The notes: generated from the letters alone by a model not told the origin. A stretch of DNA of 64,000 nucleotides from Brevundimonas sp. LM2 (GCF_002002865.1 NZ_CP019508.1:2894501-2958500); one strand, 5' to 3'. Counted from the stretch's first letter, positions 24,001 to 33,206 are shown. A program made the numbers and translations.

Positions 24001-26085
24001 CTACTCCACGCCCAGCTCTTCCAGGAGGCGCGGCTGGTCGTAGACGTTGCGCAGGGCCTCGGTGATGGCGGCGGTCGAGACGCTCACCGTGCGGTTCAGC
24101 GCCTCGTCATAGCCGAAGGCCCCGCCCAGGGAATGGATGTTGCCGTCGAAGGCGGCGCCGATGACCTCGCCGGCGGCGTTGATCACGGGCGAGCCCGAGT
24201 TGCCGCCGATGATGTCGTTGGTGGAGACGAAGTCGTAGACGATCTCCTTGTTCACCCGGGCCTCGTTCTCGGCGAACTTCTCGGCCAGGACGAAGGGCTG
24301 GGCCCCCGTCGCCCGCTCATAGAGGCCGCCCATGTCGGTGAAGGCGGGGACCTCCGTCCCGCGATAGGTCCAGCCCTGGACCGCCCCGTAGGACAGGCGC
24401 AGGCTGAAGGTCGCGTCGGGGTACTGGTTCGGTCCCAGGACCGCGAACCGGGCCTGGGCCACCTTTTCCGCCGCCCGCGCGGTCGGGCCGGACACGGCCG
24501 ATTCCCAGCCGGCCCGGAGGGCCTGGGCCGCCTCGTCGTTGTTCAGCACCAGTTCGATCAGCGGATCGCCCGACGCCGCCAGCTGTTCCGGCGTCATGGC
24601 CAGCAGTTCGGCCCGGCGCGCCGGATCGGCCAGGCCCGTGCCGGACACGAGGCGGGCGGCCAGGGCCTCGGGGCTCTCGCGGCCCAGCAGACGCTGCACA
24701 TCGGCATTGTCCACGGTCAGGTATTCGCGCGTCTTGGTCAGCCAGAAGGTCAGATAGACCTGTTCCAGCCCCGGGGTGATCGGGGTCTCGGCCGACAGGC
24801 GGCGGCCCAGGGCGGCGATGTCGGCGTCGCTGTTGCCCGGACGGCGCTCGGCCACCGGCTTGGCGCGTTCCTTGGACGCCCGGACGATCGCCTTGGCGTA
24901 CTGATACAGATTGGAGCCCTGACCGGCCGAAGCCTCCAACTGGCGGTAGGGCAGGAAGGTCGCGCCGGCCTGGGCCTGGATGCGCTCGAGGTCGGTCCAG
25001 GGATCGCCGATGCGTTCGACCAAGGCGGGATCGGCGGCGACGCCGGCGCGGATGCGGGCCTCCTCGTCGCGTTTCACCTGCAGGAAGGCGGGGTCCAGCA
25101 GCGCCTGCTGCTGGCCGAAGGTGGCCTTGAAGCTGTTTTCCAGGCCGAACAGCGGATCGACCGCGACCCGGGCCGTCTCCTCGTCGGTGAAGGACCACTG
25201 GGTCAGGCGTCCGCGCAGTTCCGACCACTGGATCAGCGACAGCGGCTGGACCTGATCGCGCAACCGCTCCAGCTGGCTGATCGTCAGCAGGCGCGAGGTC
25301 GAGCCGGGGTTGCCGGCCACGAACACGGGCTCGCCCACCTTCGGTGCCTCGGCGTTCCAGGTCAGGTGGTTGGGGGTCTCGACCGGCCGGCCGTCCTCGT
25401 AGATCCGCAGGAAGCCCATATCCAGGGCATAGCGGGGGAAGTTGAAATTGTCGGGGTCACCGCCGAAGAAGGCCGCCTGGAACTCGGGCGCGAAGGCCAG
25501 CCGGACGTCCTCGTATTTTTGGAACTTGTACAGCTTGTACTGACCGCCGCGGTAGAAGCTGATGACCTGGCAGGTCAGTTTGACGTCGTCGCCGCAGACC
25601 TCGGTCTGGATGGCCTGGGTCTCGGCCGAGCGCGCCTGGACGAAGGCCGCGCCTTCCAGCCCCGTGCCGGAGGCCAGGACCCGGTCGGTCACGTCGGTGA
25701 TGTCGGTCAGGATCTCGGCCGTCTGGCCCGGGCACTGTTTCTCGTCCTCGCGCGTGGCGGGCATCCAGCCGGTCTTCACATAGTCGTTCTGGGCGTCCGA
25801 CAGGTCCTGGACGCAGCTGACCACGCAGTGGTGGTTGGTCAGGACCAGGCCCTGGCCCGAAACCAGCGAGGCCGAGCAGCCCTGGATCCGCACGGCGGCG
25901 TTCTGCACCCGGTCCAGCCAGGCCTGATCGATGTTGGTGCCGTAACGGGCGTTCACCGCCGCGATCGGAAAGGCGTCGAAGGTCCACATGCCTTCGTCGG
26001 CGCGGGCGGTGGTGGTCGAAACGCCGAGGGTCGCCAGGGCGAGGGCGAGCCCCGAGGTCGCGGTGCCGAGGATGCGCAGGCTCAT
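24001..26085 (-). CDS. S46 family dipeptidyl-peptidase, paralogue 2
   Basis: Second exported S46 peptidase, 694 residues, collinear with the copy at 21334-23433. It has a signal peptide (SLRILGTATSGLALALATLG), mature start DEGMWTFDAFP, catalytic His in LTNHHCV, the FGGDPDNFNFPR block and the Ser in IIGGNSGSPV. The residue after FD is glycine (GAAFDGN), as in DPP7-type enzymes that prefer hydrophobic P1, whereas paralogue 1 has serine. ATG 26085 has GGGAGA upstream; a 53-residue N-terminal extension is rejected because it would precede the signal peptide. Confidence 0.94.
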   Translation of the reverse strand: MSLRILGTATSGLALALATLGVSTTTARADEGMWTFDAFPIAAVNARYGTNIDQAWLDRVQNAAVRIQGCSASLVSGQGLVLTNHHCVVSCVQDLSDAQNDYVKTGWMPATREDEKQCPGQTAEILTDITDVTDRVLASGTGLEGAAFVQARSAETQAIQTEVCGDDVKLTCQVISFYRGGQYKLYKFQKYEDVRLAFAPEFQAAFFGGDPDNFNFPRYALDMGFLRIYEDGRPVETPNHLTWNAEAPKVGEPVFVAGNPGSTSRLLTISQLERLRDQVQPLSLIQWSELRGRLTQWSFTDEETARVAVDPLFGLENSFKATFGQQQALLDPAFLQVKRDEEARIRAGVAADPALVERIGDPWTDLERIQAQAGATFLPYRQLEASAGQGSNLYQYAKAIVRASKERAKPVAERRPGNSDADIAALGRRLSAETPITPGLEQVYLTFWLTKTREYLTVDNADVQRLLGRESPEALAARLVSGTGLADPARRAELLAMTPEQLAASGDPLIELVLNNDEAAQALRAGWESAVSGPTARAAEKVAQARFAVLGPNQYPDATFSLRLSYGAVQGWTYRGTEVPAFTDMGGLYERATGAQPFVLAEKFAENEARVNKEIVYDFVSTNDIIGGNSGSPVINAAGEVIGAAFDGNIHSLGGAFGYDEALNRTVSVSTAAITEALRNVYDQPRLLEELGVE

Positions 26086-26265
26086 GGATCGTCTCCCGTT
26101 CGCCGATGGGCTCGGCGGAATTGTTGGCTGCTGTCTAGCTAGGCCCGGCGAACGACGGGCCGCAAGCCCCCCGACGTCGGGGCGGACCGCCTTACCTCGA
26201 TTTAACTTGGTGCCAACCCTTTGCGGCCTCACATATCGTCGCAAGTCAGGGACGATTCAGACACA

Positions 26266-27438
26266 ATGTCGCTCGCGCTTTCCACGCTGCTCTTCGAGTG
26301 GCGCCGCTATATGGCGGCCGTCATGGCCCTGGCCCTGTCCGGCCTGCTGGTCCTGGCCATGACCGGTGTCTTCATCGGCATCGGCAAGGGATTCACCGCG
26401 ACCATCGAGCGCTCCAGCGCCGACATCATCGTCATGCAGCCCGGAGCCAAGTCGCTGATGGGCGGCCCCTCGGGCGTGCCGCGCCGGTTCATTCCCCTGG
26501 TCTACAACAACCCCCAGGTGGTGGAGGTCCAGCCCCTCGATGGGGCGGGCGGCAGTTTCCAGTCGATCAAGAACGTGGACCCCACCCTGTCGCAGGCGGA
26601 CCGGGCCAAACAGGGCGCGCCGCGGCAGGAGTTCGTCCAGGCCTCGATCATCGACACCACCCCGGGCGCCGTGACCATTCCGACCGACTATTCGCGCGAA
26701 CTGGTCGACGCCCTGCGCCAGCCCTACACCGTCGCCATCGACGAGACGGCCGTGACCAAGCTGGGCGTCAAACTGGGCGAAAAGGCCCTGTACAACGGCC
26801 AGACGGTGACCGTCGTCGGGATCACGCGCGGCTATCCCAACATGATGCAGTCGACCGTGATCATGTCGCGCGACACCCTGCGGATGGTGGGCCAGGCCGA
26901 TACCGGCCCGCGCGTCGGCCCCCTGATGGTCAAGCTGCGCGATCCCGCCCAGGCCGAGCGGGTCGCCGCCGAGCTGAACGCCACCGGCAACGACCAGTGG
27001 AAGGCCTGGACGCGTCAGGAACTGGCCGACGCGAACCAGATGGCCATGTTCGAAGAAGGCATCCTGGTGATCATCATCGGCGGCTGCGTCGTGCTGGGCA
27101 CCATCATCGGCATCGCCATCACCTGGCAGACGCTGCGCGGGGCCATCATGGCCAATATCAAGGAGTTCGCCTCGCTGCGAGCCCTGGGCGTCGGCATGGG
27201 CTCGCTGAACCGGATCGTCATGGAGCTGAGCTTCTGGGTCGGCTGCGTCGGCGTGCTGGCCGCCATCCTTCTGACCCTGGCGGTGCAGTGGCTGGCCATG
27301 ACGGGGGCGGTCATCATCGCCCTGCCGCCCCTGCTGCTGATCATCGTCGGCGGCGGTCTGATCATCATCGCCATGCTGTCGGGCCTGCTGTCCCTCGGCA
27401 TCCTCAAGAACAGCCAGCCTGCGGACCTTCTGCGATGA
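26266..27438 (+). CDS. ABC exporter permease (MacB/DevC-like, FtsX fold)
   Basis: Inner-membrane permease of 390 residues with four membrane helices: one N-terminal (MAAVMALALSGLLVLAM), a large periplasmic domain, then three C-terminal helices (ILVIIIGGCVVLGTIIGIAI; VGCVGVLAAILLTLAVQWLA; ALPPLLLIIVGGGLIII). This is the FtsX/MacB topology. It heads a three-gene operon with ATPase (4-bp overlap) and adaptor genes in the order permease-ATPase-adaptor, as in DevCAB/MacAB-type tripartite exporters that use TolC. No outer-membrane partner is encoded here. Substrate unknown. Confidence 0.9.
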   Translation: MSLALSTLLFEWRRYMAAVMALALSGLLVLAMTGVFIGIGKGFTATIERSSADIIVMQPGAKSLMGGPSGVPRRFIPLVYNNPQVVEVQPLDGAGGSFQSIKNVDPTLSQADRAKQGAPRQEFVQASIIDTTPGAVTIPTDYSRELVDALRQPYTVAIDETAVTKLGVKLGEKALYNGQTVTVVGITRGYPNMMQSTVIMSRDTLRMVGQADTGPRVGPLMVKLRDPAQAERVAAELNATGNDQWKAWTRQELADANQMAMFEEGILVIIIGGCVVLGTIIGIAITWQTLRGAIMANIKEFASLRALGVGMGSLNRIVMELSFWVGCVGVLAAILLTLAVQWLAMTGAVIIALPPLLLIIVGGGLIIIAMLSGLLSLGILKNSQPADLLR

Positions 27439-28190
27439 GCCCGCACACCACCGTCCACGGCAAGCACGGCGACTTCGCCATCGAGGCCAAGGGCATCCGC
27501 AAGCGGTTCAAGTCGGGCAAGGCCTTCGTCGAGGTGCTGAAAGGCGTCGATTTCGACGCACGCCACGGCGACCTGACCATGGTCATGGGCCCGTCCGGCT
27601 CCGGCAAATCGACCCTGATCGCCGCCCTGTCCGGCCTGCTGCGTCCCGAAGAGGGCCGCGTCGACACCCTCGACGTCGACGACCTGTGGAAGCTGTCCGC
27701 CGGCAAGATCGACAAGTTCCGCCTGGATCACTGCGGCTTCATCTTCCAGGGCTTCAACCTGTTCCCCGCCCTGTCGGCCCTGCAGCAGGTCGAGGTGGTG
27801 CTGAAGTTCCAGGGCCTGACCCCCGCCCAGGCCAGGAAGCGCGCCACCCTGGCCCTGGAAGAGGTCGGCCTGGGCAAGCGCCTGCACCAGCGCCCCGCCT
27901 CCCTGTCCGGCGGCGAGAAGCAGCGCGTCGCCATCGCCCGGGCCCTGGCCAAGGACCCCCAGATCCTGTTCGCCGACGAGCCGACCTCGGCCCTGGACGG
28001 CGAGAACGGCCAGGTCGTCATCCGCCTGCTGCGCCGGGCCGCGACCGAACACGGCGCGGCCGTGATCTGCGTCACCCACGACCCCCGCCTGGAGGAATGG
28101 GCCGACCGGGTCGTCAAGATCGAGGACGGCGTCATCATCAGCGACGAGCGCCGCACGCCCAATCCGAACGCCACCCTGGCGTCCCACTAA
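27435..28190 (+). CDS. ABC exporter ATPase (MacB/DevA/LolD-like)
   Basis: Nucleotide-binding subunit, 251 residues. Walker A is GPSGSGKST, the Q-loop is FIFQGFNLFPALSA, the ABC signature is LSGGEKQR and Walker B is LFADEPTSALD, with the switch histidine in CVTHDPR. FQGFNLFPALSALQQVE is the typical MacB/LolD-type sequence. It overlaps the permease gene by 4 bp and precedes the adaptor gene by 24 bp. It powers the mechanotransmission-type export complex; all motifs are intact. Confidence 0.95.
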   Translation: MSPHTTVHGKHGDFAIEAKGIRKRFKSGKAFVEVLKGVDFDARHGDLTMVMGPSGSGKSTLIAALSGLLRPEEGRVDTLDVDDLWKLSAGKIDKFRLDHCGFIFQGFNLFPALSALQQVEVVLKFQGLTPAQARKRATLALEEVGLGKRLHQRPASLSGGEKQRVAIARALAKDPQILFADEPTSALDGENGQVVIRLLRRAATEHGAAVICVTHDPRLEEWADRVVKIEDGVIISDERRTPNPNATLASH

Positions 28191-28214
28191 GACCACGCCG
28201 CAAGGACCCCGCCC

Positions 28215-29237
28215 ATGCCCGCCTTCCTGAAGAACAAATGGCTCTGGATCGGCATCCTGCTGATCATCGTGATCGTCGTGGGCTTCACCATGATGCAGGG
28301 TGCCGACAAGGCCAAGAAGGCGGAAGCCGCCGAGGCGGAGGCCAACAAGGTCGAGAGCCCCTATGCGGCCATCGCCAACGGCAAGGTCGACATCGAGGGG
28401 GGCATCATCCAGATCGCGGCCCGCCGCGGGGGCATCGTGCGCGAAGTGCTGGTCCAGGAGGGCGACACCGTCGTCGCCGGCCAGATCCTGGCGCGCCAGG
28501 AGGACGACGAGCCGCGCCTGGCGCTGCAGACGGCGGCCGCCGACCTCGCCGCCGCCCAGAGCCAGCTGAACCTGATCCAGGTCAACATCCGCACCGCCCA
28601 GCGCGAGCTGGAACGGCTGCAGGCCCTGGTCGCCACCAACTTCGTCGCCGCCCAGCGCGTCGATCAGGCCCGCGACGCCGTCTCCACCGCCCAGGCCCAG
28701 CTGGGGGCCCAGCAGGCCGCCGTCCAGACCGCCCGGGCCCGCCGCGACCAGGCCGCCTACAACGTCGAACTGACGGTGATCCGCTCGCCCGCCGACGGCC
28801 GCATCGTCCGCCGCTATGCCAACCCGGGCGCGGGCGCCTCGACCCTGAACGTGTCCAATATGTTCGATCTGGAGCCGGTGGCCCCGCGCATCGCCCGCGC
28901 CGAGATCGTCGAAAGCGACATCCCCAACGTGGTGACCGGCCAGGCCGTCGAGATCACCCCGGAAGGCGATCCCTCCAAGGTCTACGTCGGCACCGTGCTG
29001 CGCCGCGCGGCCGTGTTCGGCGCCCGCAAGCTGGCCTCGGACGATCCCTCGCAGCGCTCCGACGAGCGGGTCGTCGAGGTGGTCGTGACGGCCGGCGACG
29101 CGCCGCTGCTGATCGGCCAGCGGGTGCTGGTCAAGTTCATGAAACCGGGCCAGACCGCCGGCGCGCCGCGCACCGCCGCCGTCGGCGTTCCGGCCGACCG
29201 CTCGATGCAGGCCCCGCCCGCCCGCGCCGCCAACTGA
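28215..29237 (+). CDS. membrane-fusion (HlyD/MacA-like) periplasmic adaptor
   Basis: Adaptor of the tripartite exporter, 340 residues, anchored by one N-terminal helix (WLWIGILLIIVIVVGFTMM). A short lysine/glutamate-rich linker leads to split lipoyl half-motifs (GGIVREVLVQEGDTVVAGQILA; IRSPADGRIVRRYANPG) flanking an alpha-hairpin of about 90 residues rich in Ala/Gln/Arg (TAAADLAAAQSQL...), then beta-barrel and membrane-proximal domains. This layout is that of DevB/MacA. Last gene of the operon, followed by a strong bidirectional terminator. Confidence 0.92.
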   Translation: MPAFLKNKWLWIGILLIIVIVVGFTMMQGADKAKKAEAAEAEANKVESPYAAIANGKVDIEGGIIQIAARRGGIVREVLVQEGDTVVAGQILARQEDDEPRLALQTAAADLAAAQSQLNLIQVNIRTAQRELERLQALVATNFVAAQRVDQARDAVSTAQAQLGAQQAAVQTARARRDQAAYNVELTVIRSPADGRIVRRYANPGAGASTLNVSNMFDLEPVAPRIARAEIVESDIPNVVTGQAVEITPEGDPSKVYVGTVLRRAAVFGARKLASDDPSQRSDERVVEVVVTAGDAPLLIGQRVLVKFMKPGQTAGAPRTAAVGVPADRSMQAPPARAAN

Positions 29238-29260
29238 TCGTCGGCCCGAGCCCCGACAGC

Positions 29261-29291
29261 AAAAAGCCCCGGCGGATCGCCGGGGCTTTTT
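29261..29291. terminator. bidirectional intrinsic terminator
   Basis: A perfect 14-bp inverted repeat, AAAAAGCCCCGGCG and CGCCGGGGCTTTTT around a 3-nt loop, with A-tract and T-tract on either side. It serves the exporter operon and the convergent 50-residue gene. Confidence 0.92.
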
Positions 29292-29295
29292 CGTC

Positions 29296-29448
29296 TCAGC
29301 TCTTCTTGCCGAAGCGGAAGGGCTCGAAGTTCGACGGATGGCTGACCACCCGGTCATCCGGCCGGGGGGCCTTGGTGTTGACCAGCATCCCGCCCCACAG
29401 GGCAAAGGACATCATGGCGTGTTGAAGGTTCTTGTCACGGTCGTTCAT
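29296..29448 (-). CDS. small hypothetical protein (50 aa)
   Basis: MNDRDKNLQHAMMSFALWGG is followed by a proline/arginine-rich tail ending FRFGKKS. The excellent ribosome site AAAGGAGACGCC at correct spacing from ATG 29448 and the terminator right after its stop make this a convincing short gene. No membrane helix is certain, though MMSFALWGGMLV is mildly hydrophobic. I recognise no family. About 150 bp of lower-GC promoter region separate it from the divergent DUF1289 gene. Confidence 0.65.
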   Translation of the reverse strand: MNDRDKNLQHAMMSFALWGGMLVNTKAPRPDDRVVSHPSNFEPFRFGKKS

Positions 29449-29597
29449 GTGGCGTCTCCTTTCGCTGAACGATGAAAAGAGACGCGTCGTGCTTGCAGGG
29501 GTTTGCACCCTCTTAGTCGTTTCGCGTCGAGGACACCTTCGCACATCGCGCGATATTTGCAAGTTTTTAGTCCGGTGCCGGAGCATATTTCGTAAAC

Positions 29598-29813
29598 ATG
29601 TCGCTGAATGCCGCACCCCTGCCCCGTCCGATTGCGACCCCCTGTATCCAGGTCTGCGTCATCGACGGCGCCTCCGGCCTGTGTCTCGGCTGCTACCGGA
29701 CCCTGGCGGAGATCGCCGAGTGGAGCCGTATGGAGGCGGCTCAGCGAACTGAAATCATGAGCGAACTTCCGGAACGCCGCCTGCGCGTCGATCCGGCGCT
29801 GAGGGGCGACTGA
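29598..29813 (+). CDS. DUF1289 family protein
   Basis: A 71-residue protein with the compact cysteine pattern of DUF1289: ATPCIQVCVIDGASGLCLGCYRTLAEIAEWSRM. Four cysteines (C-x3-C, C-x2-C) probably bind a metal, and the WSRM segment is diagnostic. The family occurs widely in Proteobacteria without a proven role. It is followed 58 bp later by a retropepsin-like gene. Confidence 0.9.
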   Translation: MSLNAAPLPRPIATPCIQVCVIDGASGLCLGCYRTLAEIAEWSRMEAAQRTEIMSELPERRLRVDPALRGD

Positions 29814-29871
29814 GGCGTAAACCTTTCGTCAGCCATCTCGATTCACCGCATCCCAAGGTCGAGCGCGCAGA

Positions 29872-30429
29872 GTGGACGCTGCCGCATCCGCGGCCTCGCT
29901 GTTTGGGTCTGTGCTGGTGCGTTTCGAACTGAAATCGGTCTTCGTCATGGGAACGGCGACGCTGTCGTCGCTCGCCGTGGCCGGGATGCTCAGCCATCAG
30001 ACGCCCCGCGTCGCCGAGGCCGCCACCCCGGCGGTCGCGCCCGCCGCCGCCCCCATCGCGGGCCAGACCGCGCAGATCGCCAAGAGCGCCGACGGTCATT
30101 TCTGGGCCGAGGCCGACATCGACAACCGGGCGGTCCGGGTTCTGGTCGATACCGGGGCCAGCGTCGTCGCCCTGACCCGGGTCGATGCCCAGCGACTGGG
30201 CCTCGACCTGACGCCCGCCGACTTCACCGTCACCGTCCAGACGGCGTCCGGCCCGGTCCGGGCCGCTCCCGTCGAGCTGGATCACGTCGCCGTGGCCGGG
30301 GCGCGGGTGGAGAAGGTGCAGGCCCTGGTGGTCGAGAAGGGCCTGCCCCACTCCCTGCTGGGGATGAGCTATCTGGGGCGGCTGTCCGCTTTCGAAGCCC
30401 GCCCCACCGGTTTGACCCTGCGCCCCTGA
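29872..30429 (+). CDS. retropepsin-like (clan AA, TIGR02281-type) aspartic protease
   Basis: Single-domain aspartyl protease homologue with the motif VLVDTGASVVALTR and the second family block LPHSLLGMSYLGRLSAFE at the C-terminus, typical of membrane-anchored bacterial retropepsins (PerP/TIGR02281 group). One hydrophobic N-terminal segment (VFVMGTATLSSLAVAGML) would anchor it, with an alanine/proline linker before the protease domain. The active form must be a dimer because only one DTG is present. The start is uncertain: GTG 29872 gives 185 residues; ATG 29947 gives 160. Confidence 0.85.
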   Translation: MDAAASAASLFGSVLVRFELKSVFVMGTATLSSLAVAGMLSHQTPRVAEAATPAVAPAAAPIAGQTAQIAKSADGHFWAEADIDNRAVRVLVDTGASVVALTRVDAQRLGLDLTPADFTVTVQTASGPVRAAPVELDHVAVAGARVEKVQALVVEKGLPHSLLGMSYLGRLSAFEARPTGLTLRP

Positions 30430-30438
30430 TCGCGGCGT

Positions 30439-31113
30439 CTAGAAGCGGTAGTTCAGGCCCAGCTGCACGACCGGCAGGACGTCGTAGTCGTTGGCGTCCT
30501 CCTGGATCTGCGCTTCTTCCTCGGCCAGCCGCTGCTGGAAGGTCGGATCGTTGGAGAGCGTGCCCCCGCTCGCGTTCAGGTCCACCTGAGGCTCATCGCC
30601 GAAGGCCGCGCCGGCCAGGAGCCGGAAGCCCCAGCGCCCGGCCGTGGTGAAGGTGTTGTCGAACCCGATCCCGACGAACGGCGCCGTGCTTTCCAGCTCG
30701 ATCGTGCCGGTCAGATTGCCGATCTGCGCGGGGGTGAAGGTCTGGCTGCCGATCTGGGTGTCGCCGGTGGGCGTCGCGTCCAGGTTCACGCTCCGGTCGC
30801 CGAAGAAGGCCCCGGCCGAGACGAACAGGGCATTGCCGGTCGGGTGCAGGTCGATGAAGGCCCCCGGCGAGTTGAACTCCAGCTCGGCGCTGTAGTCGAC
30901 GTCGTCATAGGTGTCGTCGCGGTCGTAGCGCAGCATGTCGTAGGAGCCGCGCAGGACCACGGTGTCGGTCAGGGCGAACTGGGCCTGGACCCCTGCGCCG
31001 GGCGTGCCCACCTGGGCCCCCACGGCGAAGCGTCCGTCCTGGGCCTGGGCCGTCGAGGCCAAGGCGAGGGCGGCGGAGGATACCGCGAGGGCGGCGAAGG
31101 CGTGGCGGGTCAT
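30439..31113 (-). CDS. outer-membrane beta-barrel protein
   Basis: A 224-residue exported protein: signal peptide MTRHAFAALAVSSAALALAS with cleavage near AQAQ, then alternating strands (VVLRGSYDMLRYDRDDTYDD, ALFVSAGAFFGDRSVNLD) and the terminal VVQLGLNYRF, an aromatic C-terminal signature for BAM insertion. An acidic periplasmic or loop region (QQRLAEEEAQIQEDANDYD) precedes the last strand. ATG 31113 with GGAG is preferred over ATG 31125. It resembles Caulobacterales OmpW/OmpA-barrel-like proteins; ligand unknown. Confidence 0.85.
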   Translation of the reverse strand: MTRHAFAALAVSSAALALASTAQAQDGRFAVGAQVGTPGAGVQAQFALTDTVVLRGSYDMLRYDRDDTYDDVDYSAELEFNSPGAFIDLHPTGNALFVSAGAFFGDRSVNLDATPTGDTQIGSQTFTPAQIGNLTGTIELESTAPFVGIGFDNTFTTAGRWGFRLLAGAAFGDEPQVDLNASGGTLSNDPTFQQRLAEEEAQIQEDANDYDVLPVVQLGLNYRF

Positions 31114-31189
31114 GGCGGGCTCCATCAGGGTTAACCCACCCCTGCACCCCAGGCGTTACCGGGGCTTTATCGCCAAGCTTGGAAAGCGC

Positions 31190-32014
31190 TCACAGGGCGT
31201 TGATCATCACCGAAAGGGCCGTCACCAGCAGATAGACGGCGAAGGCCCGGCGCAGCACGGTGCGGTCCAGACGGTGCGCCAGTCGCGCGCCGAAGGGGGC
31301 CACCAGGGTGGTCAGGATCCCCATCACCACCGCCGCCGGAACATTGACATAGCCCAGGCTCAGCGGCGGCCGTCCGTCGGCGCTCCAGCCGAAGGCCACG
31401 AACCCGACCGCCGCCGCCGCCCCGATGGCGATGCCGAAGCCCGAAGCCGTCGCCACCGCCTGATGGATCGGCCGGCCGCACAGGGTCATCAGCATGCCCC
31501 CGAAACTGCCGCCCCCGACGCCCATCATGGCCGACAACAGGCCGATCAGCCCTCCGGTCCAGCGTCGCGTCGCCCCGGTCGGCAGGTCCGGCCGCAGGGT
31601 GATCCGCTCGGGCAGCAGCCCCATCTGGGCCGCGATCACGACCAGACAGACGCCATAGACGATGGCCAGCCCCTCCATCGAGGTCACACCGGCCACCGCC
31701 GCCCCGACCAGGGCCCCGGCCCCGACCCAGGGGGTCCAGGTCCGCAGCACCTCTTCGTCCACCGCCCCGTGGGCCCGGTGCGCCCCGAGCGACCGCCAGG
31801 AGGTGGCCACGATGGTCAGCAGTGAGGTGCCGATGGCGACGTGCAGATTGCTCTCCCCGCCCAGCCCCAGGACCGAGAAGGCATAGAACAGGGCCGGCAC
31901 CAGCACGGTCCCGCCCCCGACCCCGAACAGGCCGGCGATCAGCCCGCCGACCAGCCCGGCCGCGAGCACGGCGACGGCCAGCAGCGCCAGCTCGTTGAGC
32001 GGCAGACCGGTCAA
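31190..32014 (-). CDS. TauE/SafE family sulfite/organosulfonate exporter-like permease
   Basis: Inner-membrane protein of 274 residues with two TauE/SafE repeats, each with the glycine-rich signature (GLIAGLFGVGGGTVLVPAL near residue 25; GLLSAMMGVGGGSFGGML near residue 160). Eight or so helices are visible. The only suitable start is TTG 32014, 4 bp from the stop of dusA, so the two genes are cotranscribed. Substrate cannot be named; annotation as sulfite exporter is by family only. Confidence 0.88.
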   Translation of the reverse strand: MTGLPLNELALLAVAVLAAGLVGGLIAGLFGVGGGTVLVPALFYAFSVLGLGGESNLHVAIGTSLLTIVATSWRSLGAHRAHGAVDEEVLRTWTPWVGAGALVGAAVAGVTSMEGLAIVYGVCLVVIAAQMGLLPERITLRPDLPTGATRRWTGGLIGLLSAMMGVGGGSFGGMLMTLCGRPIHQAVATASGFGIAIGAAAAVGFVAFGWSADGRPPLSLGYVNVPAAVVMGILTTLVAPFGARLAHRLDRTVLRRAFAVYLLVTALSVMINAL

Positions 32015-32018
32015 GCCC

Positions 32019-33044
32019 TCACGCCGCTTCGCCCAGCCGCTCGCGTCGGGCCTCGGCCTCGCGCACCGCCTCGACGGCCCGGTCGACGACCTCCAGCCCC
32101 GCGCCGGGCCGGATCGCCTCGACGGTCAGGATGCGGCGGAAGGCGCGGGCGCCGGGGCGGCCGTGCATCAGCCCCAGCATGTGTCGGGTCATGGCGTGCA
32201 GGCCCCAGCCCTCGGCCAGGCGGGCGGCCAGATAGGGTTTGTAGCGCTCGATCGCGGTGAAGGGATCGACGTCCCCGCCCGCCGCGCCGAACAGCCGCCG
32301 GTCGACCTGACCCAGGAGGGCGGGTTCGTGATAGGCGGCCCGGCCCAGCATGACGCCGTCCAGGAACACGCCGTCGGCCTCCTCCAGATGGGCCTCGGCC
32401 GCGTCCAGCGAGGCGATGCCGCCGTTGATGCAGATCGTCAGATGCGGCCGCTCGCGCTTCAGCCGGCGCACCAGGGCATAGTCCAGCGGCGGCACGTCGC
32501 GGTTCTCCTTGGGCGACAGGCCGCTGAGCCAGGCCTTGCGGGCATGGATGATGAAGGCGGTGACACCGACGGCGGCGGAGGCATCGACGGTGGCGAACAG
32601 GCTGACCACCGGGTCCTGGTCGTCGACGCCGATCCGGCATTTGACCGTGGCGGGCACATCGACGGCCCCGGCGATGGCGGCCATGCAGTCGGCGACGAGC
32701 TCCGGCTCCCTCATCAGACAGGCCCCGAAGCGGCCCGACTGGACCCGGTCGGACGGGCAGCCGACGTTCAGGTTGATCTCGTCATAGCCCATGGCCGCCC
32801 CGATCCGCGCCGCCTCGGCCAGCTGGTCCGGGTCCGATCCGCCCAGCTGCAGCGCCACCGGATGCTCGACCGCATCGAAGCCCAGCAGCCGCTCCCGGTC
32901 GCCGTGCAGCACCGCCGGGGCGGTGACCATCTCGGTATAGAGCAGGGCCCGGCCGCTCAGGGCGCGGTGGAAGGCCCGACAGTGCCGGTCGGTCCAGTCC
33001 ATCATGGGGGCCACCGACAGGCGGTGAGCGGGAACGGGGGTCAT
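32019..33044 (-). CDS. dusA: tRNA-dihydrouridine(20/20a) synthase
   Basis: FMN enzyme reducing uridines in the tRNA D-loop, 341 residues, TIM barrel plus C-terminal helical domain. VAPMMDWTDRHCR is the DusA start motif; NLNVGCPSDRVQSGRFGACL holds the catalytic Cys96; CRIGVDDQD and ICINGGI mark FMN-binding strands; and GVFLDGVMLGRAAYHEP is specific for the DusA subgroup. ATG 33044 begins the frame. It shares a 199-bp divergent control region with thrC. Confidence 0.95.
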   Translation of the reverse strand: MTPVPAHRLSVAPMMDWTDRHCRAFHRALSGRALLYTEMVTAPAVLHGDRERLLGFDAVEHPVALQLGGSDPDQLAEAARIGAAMGYDEINLNVGCPSDRVQSGRFGACLMREPELVADCMAAIAGAVDVPATVKCRIGVDDQDPVVSLFATVDASAAVGVTAFIIHARKAWLSGLSPKENRDVPPLDYALVRRLKRERPHLTICINGGIASLDAAEAHLEEADGVFLDGVMLGRAAYHEPALLGQVDRRLFGAAGGDVDPFTAIERYKPYLAARLAEGWGLHAMTRHMLGLMHGRPGARAFRRILTVEAIRPGAGLEVVDRAVEAVREAEARRERLGEAA

Positions 33045-33206
33045 GGGCGGCTATCTGGGGGCGGGAGACGGCGAAAACAGGGTGTACTCTGTGCACTTCG
33101 TGCACTTTGCCCACCGGACGAAGGGCCCTGTAGCACATCCGGGCGTCATTCGCGGACCTGTCGGTGATCGGACCCAGGCCTTCCTCCACTGGCGGGGGAA
33201 AGGGCT

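Noticed and set aside
33070..33110. Operator-like repeats GTGCACTTCGTGCACTTTG upstream of thrC
   Set aside because: Direct repeats of about 8 bp are visible, but there is no symmetry or spacing typical of a known regulator and no further copies in the window.
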